From: JABDQZ01 sp050049775
GTDB taxonomy: Bacteria > Pseudomonadota > Gammaproteobacteria > Chromatiales > Chromatiaceae
Reading direction: 5' to 3'
Length of the DNA: 34,741 bases
Assembly (NCBI GenBank): GCA_050049775.1
Contig: JASFVP010000041.1
Span: 1-34,741, forward strand
This document shows, piece after piece, positions 7,739 to 15,792 of the stretch. Position numbers and translations under genes: made by a program. Within the stretch, counting starts at the first letter, position 1, and each line of letters starts with the position of its first letter. The notes under the pieces are model-generated. The model was not told where the DNA came from. It saw only the letters and a list, made by a program, of their open reading frames with translations, and made no database searches.

Positions 7739-9022
7739 TCAACCGGCAACCGCCCTGGCAAAATCCGCATCGCGCTTGAGCATTTGCTCATAATCACGGC
7801 GCGTCATTTCCACATCGATTTGCCAACCACCGTCTGTGTTAACGATTTCCTTAACAACCTGCCCGTTTTTATACAACATCGCACGCACCCGGCCATCGGC
7901 CGGTTGCAATGCGATACTCTTGCAGACATGTTCTGACTGAAAAAATTCCGACAAGGCCACTACCAGCAAGTCCATACCCTGCCCGGTAGCCGCCGAAACC
8001 CAGACAGCACGCGGCAAACCGTCATCCGCATACTCCTTGCGTGGTTTTTCATCCTGGACCAGATCAATCTTGTTGTAGACACGGATCTGCGGCACCGCGT
8101 CAGCGCCAATCTGATGCAGCACGTCATTGACCTCATCGATGCATTGCTGACGCCGATGACTGGCGTCGTCGATCACATGCAGCAGTAGATCTGCTTCGGC
8201 CGTTTCCTGCAGGGTGGACTTGAACGCCGCAATCAGTTCGTGCGGCAACTTCGAAATAAAACCGACCGTATCCGCCAGCACCACTGCCGCGCCATGTTCG
8301 AGTTCCAGCCGCCGGAGGGTCGGGTCGAGCGTGGCAAACAACTGGTCACGGGCATAAACACCAGCCTCGGTCAGCTGGTTGAAAATGGTCGACTTGCCGG
8401 CGTTGGTGTAACCGACCAGCGCCACGGTGGGAATTTCGGCACGTTCACGCGCGCGACGCCCCTGATGACGCTGACTTTCGACTTTTTCAAGGCGTTTGCG
8501 AATCTGGGTGATGCGCGCATTGAGCAAACGGCGGTCGGTTTCGAGCTGGGTTTCACCCGGACCACGCAGGCCAATACCGCCTTTTTGCCGCTCCAGATGC
8601 GTCCAGCCGCGCACCAGGCGCGTCGATAAATGCCGCAGCTGCGCCAGTTCCACCTGCAACTTGCCTTCAAAGGAGCGCGCCCGCTGGGCGAAGATATCCA
8701 GGATCAGGCCGCTGCGATCCAGCACGCGGCATTTGAAATAGGCTTCCAGGTTGCGTTCCTGACTGGGTGACAAGGCGTGATCAAAGATCACCAGATCCGC
8801 CTGCTCTGTTTCAATCAGGGAACGAATTTCCTCGGCCTTGCCGCGGCCGACAAACAGGCGCGGATCGGGATTACGGCGATTACCGGATACCACGGCAACC
8901 GGCTCGGCTCCGGCGGAGACCGCCAGTTCACGAAATTCGCTGACTTCATCGGGATCCAGGGCATGGCCCAGCGCCAGATGAACCAGTACGGCGCGCTCAC
9001 CGGTTTGGGGACGTTCAAACAT
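7739..9022 (-). CDS. hflX: GTPase HflX, ribosome-associated
   Basis: HflX is a GTPase that binds the 50S subunit and splits stalled or heat-damaged ribosomes. The 427-aa sequence has the N-terminal HflX domain (to about residue 190, with NPDPRLFVGRGKAEEI and RLVRGWTHLERQKGGIGLRGPGE), then the G domain: GYTNAGKS (P loop, about 204-211), DTVGF (G3) and NKID (G4). The C-terminal domain is short. The ATG at 9022 gives the conserved MFERPQTGERAVLVHL start. No Shine-Dalgarno sequence is visible before it, and the hfq terminator ends only about 10 bases upstream, so translation depends on readthrough transcripts or a poorly marked start. Its membership of the hfq-hflX-hflKC cluster is conserved, although HflX does not act in the HflKC complex. 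Confidence 0.97.
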   Translation of the reverse strand: MFERPQTGERAVLVHLALGHALDPDEVSEFRELAVSAGAEPVAVVSGNRRNPDPRLFVGRGKAEEIRSLIETEQADLVIFDHALSPSQERNLEAYFKCRVLDRSGLILDIFAQRARSFEGKLQVELAQLRHLSTRLVRGWTHLERQKGGIGLRGPGETQLETDRRLLNARITQIRKRLEKVESQRHQGRRARERAEIPTVALVGYTNAGKSTIFNQLTEAGVYARDQLFATLDPTLRRLELEHGAAVVLADTVGFISKLPHELIAAFKSTLQETAEADLLLHVIDDASHRRQQCIDEVNDVLHQIGADAVPQIRVYNKIDLVQDEKPRKEYADDGLPRAVWVSAATGQGMDLLVVALSEFFQSEHVCKSIALQPADGRVRAMLYKNGQVVKEIVNTDGGWQIDVEMTRRDYEQMLKRDADFARAVAG

Positions 9023-9029
9023 CTACAAT

Positions 9030-9063
9030 AGAAAACAAAGGCACGTCGCGTCAGCGACGTGCC
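9030..9063 (-). terminator. Strong intrinsic terminator between hfq and hflX
   Basis: A perfect 10-bp stem forms from 9040-9049 and 9054-9063 with a 4-base loop. On the minus strand the stem is followed by TTTGTTTTCT. It lies 37 bases after the hfq stop and immediately before hflX, so most hfq transcripts should end here and only readthrough reaches hflX. Confidence 0.75.
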
Positions 9064-9099
9064 TGGATTGATTCGACAATAAGACGAAATTGCTGCAGA

Positions 9100-9354
9100 T
9101 CAGTGGTTGCCTTCAGCCTCGGCTGATGAGTCATTCTCATGCGGAATACGCACGTTTCTGGCCGGCACTACAGTGGAAATCGCATGCTTGTAGACCATCT
9201 GGCTGACCGTATTTTTCAGCAGCACTACAAACTGATCAAAGGATTCGATCTGTCCCTGTAACTTGATGCCATTCACCAGAAATATTGACACCGGTATCTT
9301 TTCTTTCCTTAGAGTATTCAGGAAAGGGTCTTGTAGACTTTGCCCTTTGGACAT
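9100..9354 (-). CDS. hfq: RNA chaperone Hfq
   Basis: Hfq is a hexameric Sm-like protein that pairs small regulatory RNAs with mRNAs. The 84-aa product begins MSKGQSLQDPFLNTLRKEK, contains the Sm1 motif around VSIFLVNGIKLQGQIESFD (residues 22-40) and the Sm2 motif YKHAISTVVP (about 55-64), and ends in a short acidic tail, RIPHENDSSAEAEGNH. GGGAGA at 9361-9366 (reverse strand) fixes the ATG at 9354; an upstream in-frame extension is not likely. Its tail is shorter than the roughly 102-residue E. coli protein and closer to Pseudomonas Hfq. It has an AT-rich upstream region of its own and a strong terminator downstream, so it can be a monocistronic unit inside the superoperon. Confidence 0.98.
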   Translation of the reverse strand: MSKGQSLQDPFLNTLRKEKIPVSIFLVNGIKLQGQIESFDQFVVLLKNTVSQMVYKHAISTVVPARNVRIPHENDSSAEAEGNH

Positions 9355-9424
9355 TATTTTTCTCCCGTCAAATAGCTCGAGCGGCAAACGACCCGCCCAA
9401 AAATAAAGCTAATACAAATTAATT

Positions 9425-9462
9425 CAATATCACATAATATCACAGGATAAAATATTGTGATA
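9425..9462 (-). promoter_or_regulatory. AT-rich hfq upstream region with three TATCACA motifs
   Basis: The gap between miaA and hfq is markedly AT-rich for this genome. It holds a tandem 10-base repeat, AATATCACAT at 9426-9435 and AATATCACAG at 9436-9445, and an inverted copy TGTGATA at 9456-9462. On the minus strand TTATCA and TATTAT with an 18-base spacer give a plausible promoter inside this array. The repeats are seen directly; their role as promoter or operator is inferred. Confidence 0.4.
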
Positions 9463-9483
9463 ACAAAGACAAAATATTTTTGG

Positions 9484-10416
9484 CTATGAGAGTTGACGGC
9501 GGATGTCGTCGGCCAGTGAGTCGCTGTCCGGGTCCAGCCACTGATATTCGTCATCGGCGCGCAACCAGGTGTATTGGCGCTTCGCCAGCTGCCTGGTGGC
9601 GATGATGCCACGCTCGATCATTTCCTCGAAACTGTATTCACCCTGTAAATACAAAATCATCTGGCGGTAGCCGACGCTGCGCATCGCTGGCAGATCGGCG
9701 TGAATATCCGGCCTTGCCAGCAGCTGCCGGACTTCCTGCTCGAAACCGGTTTCGATCATTTGCCGAAAACGCCTGGCGATGCGCTCATGCAAAATTTCAC
9801 GGTTATGTGGCGCACGCACAAATTTGAACAAACGGTAATCGAGCACCTGCTGACCCGCTGAATTCTGTAAACGGCTGAGCGGTTCTCCGGTCAATTCATA
9901 CACTTCCAGGGCGCGCAGGATGCGCTGCGGGTCATTTGGGTGAATGCGCGCCGCGGCGTCAGCATCGACCTGTTGCAGACGCTCATGCAGCGCGGCGGAG
10001 CCTTGTTGCCGCAATTCGGCCTCCAGAGCAGCGCGTACTTCTGGTGAACTCTCGGGCAATTCGGACAAGCCATATTGCAGAGCGCGAAAATACAGCATGG
10101 TGCCTCCGACCAACAACGGGATTTTGCCGGCAGCTGTGATCTCGTACATCGCCTGACGGGCGTCATCGACAAAGCGTGCCGCCGAATAGGCCTCGGTCGG
10201 GTCACAGATGTCGATCAGCCTGTGTGGCGCCTGCTCCAGGGTCTGTGCGTCCGGTTTGGCGGTACCGATGTCCATGCCACGGTAGACCAGAGCGGAATCC
10301 ACGCTGATGATTTCAAACTCGCCGCTGCTGATCAGTTCGACCGCCAAATCGGTTTTACCCGACGCCGTCGGTCCAGCCAGAAACACCGCCGGTGGCAGAT
10401 CTTGCTTCACAGACAT
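9484..10416 (-). CDS. miaA: tRNA dimethylallyltransferase MiaA
   Basis: MiaA transfers a dimethylallyl group to N6 of adenine 37 in tRNAs that read codons starting with U. The 310-aa protein has the P-loop GPTASGKT (residues 14-21), then SVDSALVYRGMDIGTAKP, LIDICDPTEAYSAARF and LLVGGTMLYFRAL, all conserved substrate-pocket segments. The C-terminal half includes AMRSVGYRQ and RQLAKRQYTWLR. The ATG at 10416 shares its A with the mutL stop (TAATG), so translation is coupled. A longer frame inside mutL adds 32 residues that match no MiaA and is rejected. A 129-base AT-rich gap separates it from hfq. Confidence 0.97.
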   Translation of the reverse strand: MSVKQDLPPAVFLAGPTASGKTDLAVELISSGEFEIISVDSALVYRGMDIGTAKPDAQTLEQAPHRLIDICDPTEAYSAARFVDDARQAMYEITAAGKIPLLVGGTMLYFRALQYGLSELPESSPEVRAALEAELRQQGSAALHERLQQVDADAAARIHPNDPQRILRALEVYELTGEPLSRLQNSAGQQVLDYRLFKFVRAPHNREILHERIARRFRQMIETGFEQEVRQLLARPDIHADLPAMRSVGYRQMILYLQGEYSFEEMIERGIIATRQLAKRQYTWLRADDEYQWLDPDSDSLADDIRRQLS

Positions 10417-12239
10417 TACTGGCCGCGCAGAAACAAGCGATCGAGTTGCTTCATGTCCATCTGCACCCAGGTCGGCCGGCCATGGTTGCACTGGCCACTG
10501 CGTTCGGTGCACTCGATATCGCGCAACAAGGCATTCATTTCATCGAGTGCCAGACGCCGGTTGGCACGCACCGAGCCATGACAGGCCATGGTGCCCAGCA
10601 CTTGGTTGATGGATTCCTGAATGCGCCTGGAACTGCCAAACACGACCAAATCGGCGAGCAAATCCCTGACCAGTTGCGCGGCATCATCGCGTTGCAACAA
10701 GACCGGAATCGCGCGGATCACCACCGATTGCTGGCCGATGCGATCGATCTCCAGACCCAGTTGCGCCAACAGTTCAGCCTGTTCCTCGCAGAGTTCGGCT
10801 TCACGCTGGCTGATCGACAACGTCACCGGCAGTAACAACGGCTGGCTTTTGATGCCATCGCCTTCGATGGCATTTTTAAGGCGTTCATAAGTGATGCGTT
10901 CATGCGCCGCATGCATGTCGACCAAAATCAGACCATTGGCGTTTTGTGCCAGAATGTATACGCCATGCAATTGCGCCAACGCAAAACCCAGTGGTGGTGC
11001 ATGCGCTTCGTTCGGCTCCGGCATGCCAGCCGGCTGAGTGTTTTGTATGATGGCGGCAACAGGTCGTTGCATCGCATAACTTGCGTTATAGCTTGCCTGT
11101 GACTCGGCCACGCCCGCTTCAGCCATAGCCAGCGCCATGGCTTGCTGGCGTTGCGCTGTCGCCACCGATGCAGTGTTGTCAGCCACTGCCGCGGTAACAG
11201 CTTCATGCAGTGGCGTTGCTGGTTCTGCCGTCTGTGGCCTGGCTTCTGCCAGCACCTGATACAGGGTGCGAAAAATAAAATCATGCACCAGCCGGCCTTC
11301 ACGAAAGCGCACTTCGTGCTTGGTCGGATGCACATTGACATCCACCAGCACCGGATCGAGTTCCAGGTACAACACATACGCCGGATGGCGGCCGTGATAC
11401 AGCACATCGGCATAAGCCTGGCGCACCGCATGGGTCACCAGCTTGTCGCGCACCATGCGTCGGTTGACATAAAAGTGCTGCATATCCGCCTGGCTTCTGG
11501 AAAACGTCGGCAACGCCACCCAGCCCCACAGGCGCAGGCCGTTGACCTGCTGGTCAAAATACAGGCTGTTGTCGATGAATTCCTGGCTGAGCAATGCCTT
11601 CAGGCGTTGCTGCATCTGCTCCTGTTGTTCGGCGGCACGTACCCGGAAGCTGTCGCGGCCGTTATGTTTCAGGCTGAATGCGACATCAAAGCGCGCCAGC
11701 GCCAGACGCTTCAGGGTCTGTTCAATGTGACTGAACTCGGTTTTATCGGTCTTGAGAAACTTGCGCCGCGCCGGTGTGTTGTAAAACAGGTCGAGCACTT
11801 CCAGCGTGGTGCCACGGTCATGCGCCGCGGGACTGATGGTGTTGCTATCCGCCTCGATGCTCCAGGCCGACTCATCTTCATCAGAGCGGGAGGTCAGTGT
11901 CAGGCGCGACACCGAAGCGATCGAAGGCAGCGCTTCGCCCCGAAAGCCCATGCTGTTGATGCGTTCCAGGTCGTCCAGTTGTGTGAGCTTGCTGGTGGCA
12001 TGACGCGACAACGCCAGCGGCATGTCCTGTTTGGTAATGCCGCTGCCGTTATCCCGGATCAGGATTTTTTTTACGCCACCCTGTTGTACGTCCACCTCGA
12101 TGCGGCTGGCGCCGGCATCGAGACTGTTTTCAACCAGTTCCTTGATCACGGAAGCCGGGCGTTCGACGACTTCGCCGGCGGCGATCTGATTGACCAGTTG
12201 GGAGGGTAAGGCGTGGATTCGCTGTGCCATGGCAAGCAT
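10416..12239 (-). CDS. mutL: DNA mismatch repair protein MutL, endonuclease-type
   Basis: MutL links MutS mismatch recognition to strand removal. The N-terminal GHKL ATPase has ELVENSLDAGA (about 35-45), DNGSGI and GFRGEAL. The C-terminal domain holds DMHAAHERITYE (residues 441-452), matching the metal-binding endonuclease motif DQHAx2Ex4E with Met at position 2, plus ACHGSVRA and CNHGRP near the C terminus, which complete the nuclease site. Enteric MutL lacks these and relies on MutH, so this organism probably nicks DNA with MutL itself. The middle (about 340-400) is a low-complexity Ala/Gln-rich linker. The start is unclear: ATG 12239 or ATG 12230 (MAQRIHALPS), neither with a clear ribosome-binding site. 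The stop overlaps the miaA start by one base. Confidence 0.97.
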   Translation of the reverse strand: MLAMAQRIHALPSQLVNQIAAGEVVERPASVIKELVENSLDAGASRIEVDVQQGGVKKILIRDNGSGITKQDMPLALSRHATSKLTQLDDLERINSMGFRGEALPSIASVSRLTLTSRSDEDESAWSIEADSNTISPAAHDRGTTLEVLDLFYNTPARRKFLKTDKTEFSHIEQTLKRLALARFDVAFSLKHNGRDSFRVRAAEQQEQMQQRLKALLSQEFIDNSLYFDQQVNGLRLWGWVALPTFSRSQADMQHFYVNRRMVRDKLVTHAVRQAYADVLYHGRHPAYVLYLELDPVLVDVNVHPTKHEVRFREGRLVHDFIFRTLYQVLAEARPQTAEPATPLHEAVTAAVADNTASVATAQRQQAMALAMAEAGVAESQASYNASYAMQRPVAAIIQNTQPAGMPEPNEAHAPPLGFALAQLHGVYILAQNANGLILVDMHAAHERITYERLKNAIEGDGIKSQPLLLPVTLSISQREAELCEEQAELLAQLGLEIDRIGQQSVVIRAIPVLLQRDDAAQLVRDLLADLVVFGSSRRIQESINQVLGTMACHGSVRANRRLALDEMNALLRDIECTERSGQCNHGRPTWVQMDMKQLDRLFLRGQ

Positions 12240-12267
12240 TGTGCCATTGCGACCGGAAAAACTGAAT

Positions 12268-12296
12268 GCAGCAGGTGAAAAATTTCAACCTGCTGC
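12268..12296 (-). terminator. Hairpin between amiB and mutL
   Basis: GCAGCAGGT at 12268-12276 pairs with ACCTGCTGC at 12288-12296, a 9-bp stem with an 11-base AT-rich loop. On the minus strand a T-run (TTTTT) begins about seven bases after the stem, later than in a standard intrinsic terminator. It may be a weak attenuator 16 bases after the amiB stop. Confidence 0.4.
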
Positions 12297-12312
12297 AAAG
12301 ATTGGGTACGGT

Positions 12313-13623
12313 TCAGCTGCGCGGAATGGTCAAAACCTGCCCCACCCGCAAGTGATCGCCCTTGATCCGATTGGTGCGACGCAGGGTGGCCAGGCTGACA
12401 CGATACTGCTCAGCGATGCCGGACAGGGTGTCACCACGCGCAATAACATGCTGTTTCGGTAACTGTTTGGCCAGCCAGGTGCCCGGCGGTGGTGATTCAT
12501 GGAAGTAATCACGAATGCCGTTGCGGATCGCCTTGGCCATTTTCAGCTGGTGCGCGTGATTCTTGAGATTGCGTTCTTCATCCGGATTGGAAATGAAAGC
12601 GGTTTCCACCAGCAGCGAGGGCACATCCGGTGACTTCAGCACCACAAAGCCGGCCTTGAGCACCTTGCGGCCGTGAATCTTGCCATTGGCCTTGAGCTGT
12701 CGATAAACACTGCTGGCTACTTCCATACTGGCCTGGCGCGTCGCGGTCTGTGACAAATCGAGCAGAACCGAGGCCAGCACATCATCCTTGTCTTCGAGTT
12801 TGACCCCACCGACCAGGTCGGCGGCATTTTCCCGATCGGCCAACCAGCGTGATGCCTCGTTACTGGCGCCACGTGAAGACAGCACGTATACAGACGCGCC
12901 GCGCACCCGTGGATCGCGAAACGCGTCGGCATGGATGGAAACAAACAGGTCGGCCTTGTGCTTACGTGCGATTTTCATGCGGTTGCGCAGCCCGATGTAA
13001 TAATCACCGCGACGCGTCAGCACCGGCTTGAAGCCGGGTTCCTTTTCCAGCAAGGCGGCGAGTTTTTTGGCGATGGCATAAACCACTTCTTTTTCCTTGG
13101 TGCCACGCGGTCCACTGGCGCCCGGATCTTCACCACCGTGACCGGCGTCGATCGCCACCACCACTTCGCGCAAGGTTTTCTGGTCCTTGACCGATTTGGC
13201 GATGCGCGGTTTCTGGTCTGCAACAGCGGCCTGCTCCACGCCTTCAAGGTCGACTACCAGGCGGTAGCCGTATTGCTGGTTGGGCTTGAGCACAAAGCTT
13301 TTTGGCTTGACGTCGTTTTTCAGATCCAGCACCACGCGGAAATCATTGTCGTTACGCGGAGCATGGCGTAGATTCTTGACATAATGATCTTCGTCGATGG
13401 GCTTGGCCAGTTCGCCAGTCAGCCGGGCCTGCTTGAAATCAATGACGATACGATCGGGTTTTTCGAGGGTAAAGAGTTTGTGATCAATGGGGCCATCGAC
13501 ATCAAACACCAGACGCGTGTGATCCGGTGCAGACCAGACGCGCACGCCCTGCACTTCTGCAGTACCAGCCTGCAAAGTGGAGAAAAATGAAAATAAAATC
13601 AGAAGCAGGAGTATTTTTTTCAT
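12313..13623 (-). CDS. amiB: N-acetylmuramoyl-L-alanine amidase AmiB
   Basis: AmiB is a zinc amidase that cuts the bond between MurNAc and the peptide stem to split septal peptidoglycan. The 436-aa protein has a signal peptide (about residues 1-19, ending LQAGT), an AMIN domain for septal targeting (about 22-125), and an Amidase_3 domain from VVVAIDAGHGGEDPG (about 155) through VSIHADAF to LLVETAFISNPDEE. A C-terminal LysM domain (about 390-436, HVIARGDTLSGIAEQYRVS) binds peptidoglycan. AMIN plus LysM, and the tsaE-amiB-mutL order, match AmiB. The 105-base region upstream is AT-rich, with promoter-like sequences but no single convincing -35/-10 pair. Confidence 0.95.
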   Translation of the reverse strand: MKKILLLLILFSFFSTLQAGTAEVQGVRVWSAPDHTRLVFDVDGPIDHKLFTLEKPDRIVIDFKQARLTGELAKPIDEDHYVKNLRHAPRNDNDFRVVLDLKNDVKPKSFVLKPNQQYGYRLVVDLEGVEQAAVADQKPRIAKSVKDQKTLREVVVAIDAGHGGEDPGASGPRGTKEKEVVYAIAKKLAALLEKEPGFKPVLTRRGDYYIGLRNRMKIARKHKADLFVSIHADAFRDPRVRGASVYVLSSRGASNEASRWLADRENAADLVGGVKLEDKDDVLASVLLDLSQTATRQASMEVASSVYRQLKANGKIHGRKVLKAGFVVLKSPDVPSLLVETAFISNPDEERNLKNHAHQLKMAKAIRNGIRDYFHESPPPGTWLAKQLPKQHVIARGDTLSGIAEQYRVSLATLRRTNRIKGDHLRVGQVLTIPRS

Positions 13624-13728
13624 GGTCGACTTCCGTCCTGGGTCCTGTACTGCATCACAAGCATAGCACTGCTTTTCTATTTTCTCTATATTTTACCTAA
13701 AGATAGCAAATATTTGTAAAAATAAACA

Positions 13729-14199
13729 TTACAATTCAGTTAGATCTAATTGTTTCAAATAGTTATTACCTTTTTGTGTCATTGCAGATATTAGCAGCTG
13801 TCTGGCATTTTTTTTGTGAATGATTTCAATCTGCACATCCGCCTGCGGCAACATGCCCTCGCCTTTTTCCGGCCACTCGATCAAAACGATGTCATTGTCG
13901 CCGGCATAATCACGCATGCCCATGTATTCCAGCTCTTCCGGGTCGGCCAACCGGTACAGGTCCAGATGAAAACAGTGTATGCCATCGATGTCATACTGCT
14001 CCACTAACGTATAGGTCGGGCTTTTCACGTTGCCTGGATAGCCCAGCCCCCGCACAAAACCGCGCGCCAGCGTGGTTTTGCCGGCACCGAGATCGCCGAT
14101 GAGATAGAAGACCAGCCCCGTCTGGCAGGCTTTCGCCAGCCGCCGGCCAAACTGTTCCTGAGCCTGTTCGCCGGCAAGCTCGATGCTCAGCTCATTCAT
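13729..14199 (-). CDS. tsaE: tRNA threonylcarbamoyladenosine biosynthesis ATPase TsaE
   Basis: TsaE is the ATPase that works with TsaB and TsaD to place threonylcarbamoyl on adenosine 37 of ANN-decoding tRNAs. The 156-aa protein has the Walker A GDLGAGKTT (about residues 32-40), SPTYTLVEQYD (about 58-68), and the HLDLYRLADPEEL and ADVQIEI segments. The ATG at 14199 lies inside the end of nnr, an 8-base overlap, and gives MNELSIEL. A longer in-frame extension runs antisense-free through nnr and has no family match. The last 20 residues (about LLISAMTQKGNNYLKQLDLTE) are AT-rich and Lys/Asn-rich compared with the neighbours, possibly a variable tail. Confidence 0.95.
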   Translation of the reverse strand: MNELSIELAGEQAQEQFGRRLAKACQTGLVFYLIGDLGAGKTTLARGFVRGLGYPGNVKSPTYTLVEQYDIDGIHCFHLDLYRLADPEELEYMGMRDYAGDNDIVLIEWPEKGEGMLPQADVQIEIIHKKNARQLLISAMTQKGNNYLKQLDLTEL

Positions 14200-15706
14200 T
14201 GAGCAGTTGTCTCGCCGCGGGAAACAAGTCACTGGCCAGCAGGCCGATCTCACCTTGTTCTGCCGCCGCCACATCGGCCGCCCGTGCATGCAGCGACACG
14301 CCAAGCTCGGCCGCTTCATCCTCGGCAAACCCCTGCGCCAGAAATGCGGCAATCATGCCGCTGAGCACATCCCCCATGCCGCCGCTGGCCATGCCCGGGT
14401 TACCATCCGAACAAAGCGCCACCGGCTGGGTACCACCGCTGGCGATCAGGCTTCCGGAGCCTTTCAGCACCACCGTGCAGGCAAAACGTTGTTGCAGCTT
14501 TTCGACGGCGACAAAACGATCCGCCTGCAGTTGCGCCACATTTTCACCCAACAAGCGTGACGCCTCGCCCGGATGCGGCGTGATGACCAGATGCTCGCGT
14601 CGCTGGGAATGCCGCGCCAGCAGGTTCAAGCCATCGGCATCGAGCACCAGTGGCAATCCACTGGCCATGACCTTGCGAAACAGTATTTCAGCCCAGTCGT
14701 TCTGTCCCAGGCCGGGACCCAGCACAACGGCATTGGCTTTTGCCAGTAATACCTCAAGCTGTTCATCGTTTTCGATTGCAGACACCATGAGTTCCGGACG
14801 GCCGTTGTTCAACATGGCCGCATGTGCCGGATGTGTGGCGATCGACACCAGCCCGGCGCCACAGCGCGCGGCCGCTTCCGCCGCCAGGCGTACCGCACCG
14901 GAATAACCACGATTACCGCCGACCACCAACACATGGCCGAAATCTCCTTTATGCGCATGGCGCTGACGTGGCCGGATGAGCTGCCGGCACTTGGCCCAGT
15001 CGAGGCGACGACTGCTGAGGATTTCACTGGCGAAGATTTTGGCGGGAACAGCCAGGGCATCAAACGAGATCTGCCCACAATATTCGCGTCCCGCACCGGT
15101 GAACATGCCGCGCTTGAGACCAATGAAGGTGATGGTGGCATCGGCCTTGATGGTCGTGCCCATGACTTGGCCATTGTCGGCATTCAGGCCGGATGGAATA
15201 TCCAGCGCAAAGCGCGCTGCCGCATGTGCGTTGATCATTTCGATCGCCACCGCCCAACTGCCGGTCACGTCGCGTTGCAGGCCGGTGCCGAAAATGGCGT
15301 CAACGATGACATCGGTTTTCAGCGGCAATTGTTTAAACGGCAACCAGCTGCCGGACATATCCCACCAGCGATCGGCGTTGATCCGGGCATCGCCACCGAG
15401 TTTTTCCTGCTCGCCGAGTTGCAACACATCGACGTGCAAACCGGCTTGCTGCGCCAGGCGCGCCAGCACAAAACCGTCGCCGGCGTTGTTGCCGACACCG
15501 GTCACCACACAGATGCGTTTGGCCTGTGGCCAGAGTTGCTGCAAACGCTTGAACGCCGCACGCCCGGCACGCTCCATGAGCTCCAGCCCGGCAATGCCGA
15601 ATTCGTGGATGGTCAGGTGATCCAGCCGGCGCACCTGTTCGGCGGTATACAGCGCATAAGGCAATTCGTCCGTGGTCGGCATCTGGCGAAACGTGTTTGC
15701 TGGCAT
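14192..15706 (-). CDS. nnr: Bifunctional NAD(P)H-hydrate epimerase / ADP-dependent dehydratase
   Basis: Nnr repairs NADHX and NADPHX, the hydrated, inactive forms of the coenzymes. The N-terminal YjeF_N domain (to about residue 215) epimerises the R form and shows VVTGVGNNAGDGFVLARL and DAIFGTGLQRDV. The C-terminal ribokinase-like dehydratase shows GGNRGYSGAVRLAAEAAARCGAGLV, LGPGLGQ, ITPHPGEASRLL and the NPGMASGGMGDVLSG site. The frame runs to a TTG at 15715, but ATG 15706 (504 aa) is preferred because AGGG (reverse strand, 15716-15719) lies 9 bases before it. It is the first gene of the long minus-strand superoperon and is divergent from queG across an 86-base gap that presumably holds both promoters. 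Confidence 0.95.
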   Translation of the reverse strand: MPANTFRQMPTTDELPYALYTAEQVRRLDHLTIHEFGIAGLELMERAGRAAFKRLQQLWPQAKRICVVTGVGNNAGDGFVLARLAQQAGLHVDVLQLGEQEKLGGDARINADRWWDMSGSWLPFKQLPLKTDVIVDAIFGTGLQRDVTGSWAVAIEMINAHAAARFALDIPSGLNADNGQVMGTTIKADATITFIGLKRGMFTGAGREYCGQISFDALAVPAKIFASEILSSRRLDWAKCRQLIRPRQRHAHKGDFGHVLVVGGNRGYSGAVRLAAEAAARCGAGLVSIATHPAHAAMLNNGRPELMVSAIENDEQLEVLLAKANAVVLGPGLGQNDWAEILFRKVMASGLPLVLDADGLNLLARHSQRREHLVITPHPGEASRLLGENVAQLQADRFVAVEKLQQRFACTVVLKGSGSLIASGGTQPVALCSDGNPGMASGGMGDVLSGMIAAFLAQGFAEDEAAELGVSLHARAADVAAAEQGEIGLLASDLFPAARQLLNE

Positions 15707-15792
15707 GTTAAACAACCCTGAATTTGGATTTAGCTATTATTCATGATCAACTTGATTCTTGCCATCGCCATAACGCCCGAAACGATTACCAC

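Noticed and set aside
9426..9462. CRP-binding site before hfq
   Set aside because: TGTGA and TCACA motifs are present, but not in the TGTGA-N6-TCACA arrangement that CRP needs.
10417..10512. N-terminal extension of MiaA
   Set aside because: The extra 32 residues come from the mutL coding region in another frame, match no MiaA, and the family start is the ATG at 10416.
11142..12209. A 355-codon plus-strand open frame inside mutL
   Set aside because: Same antisense effect; mutL on the other strand has all expected motifs from end to end.
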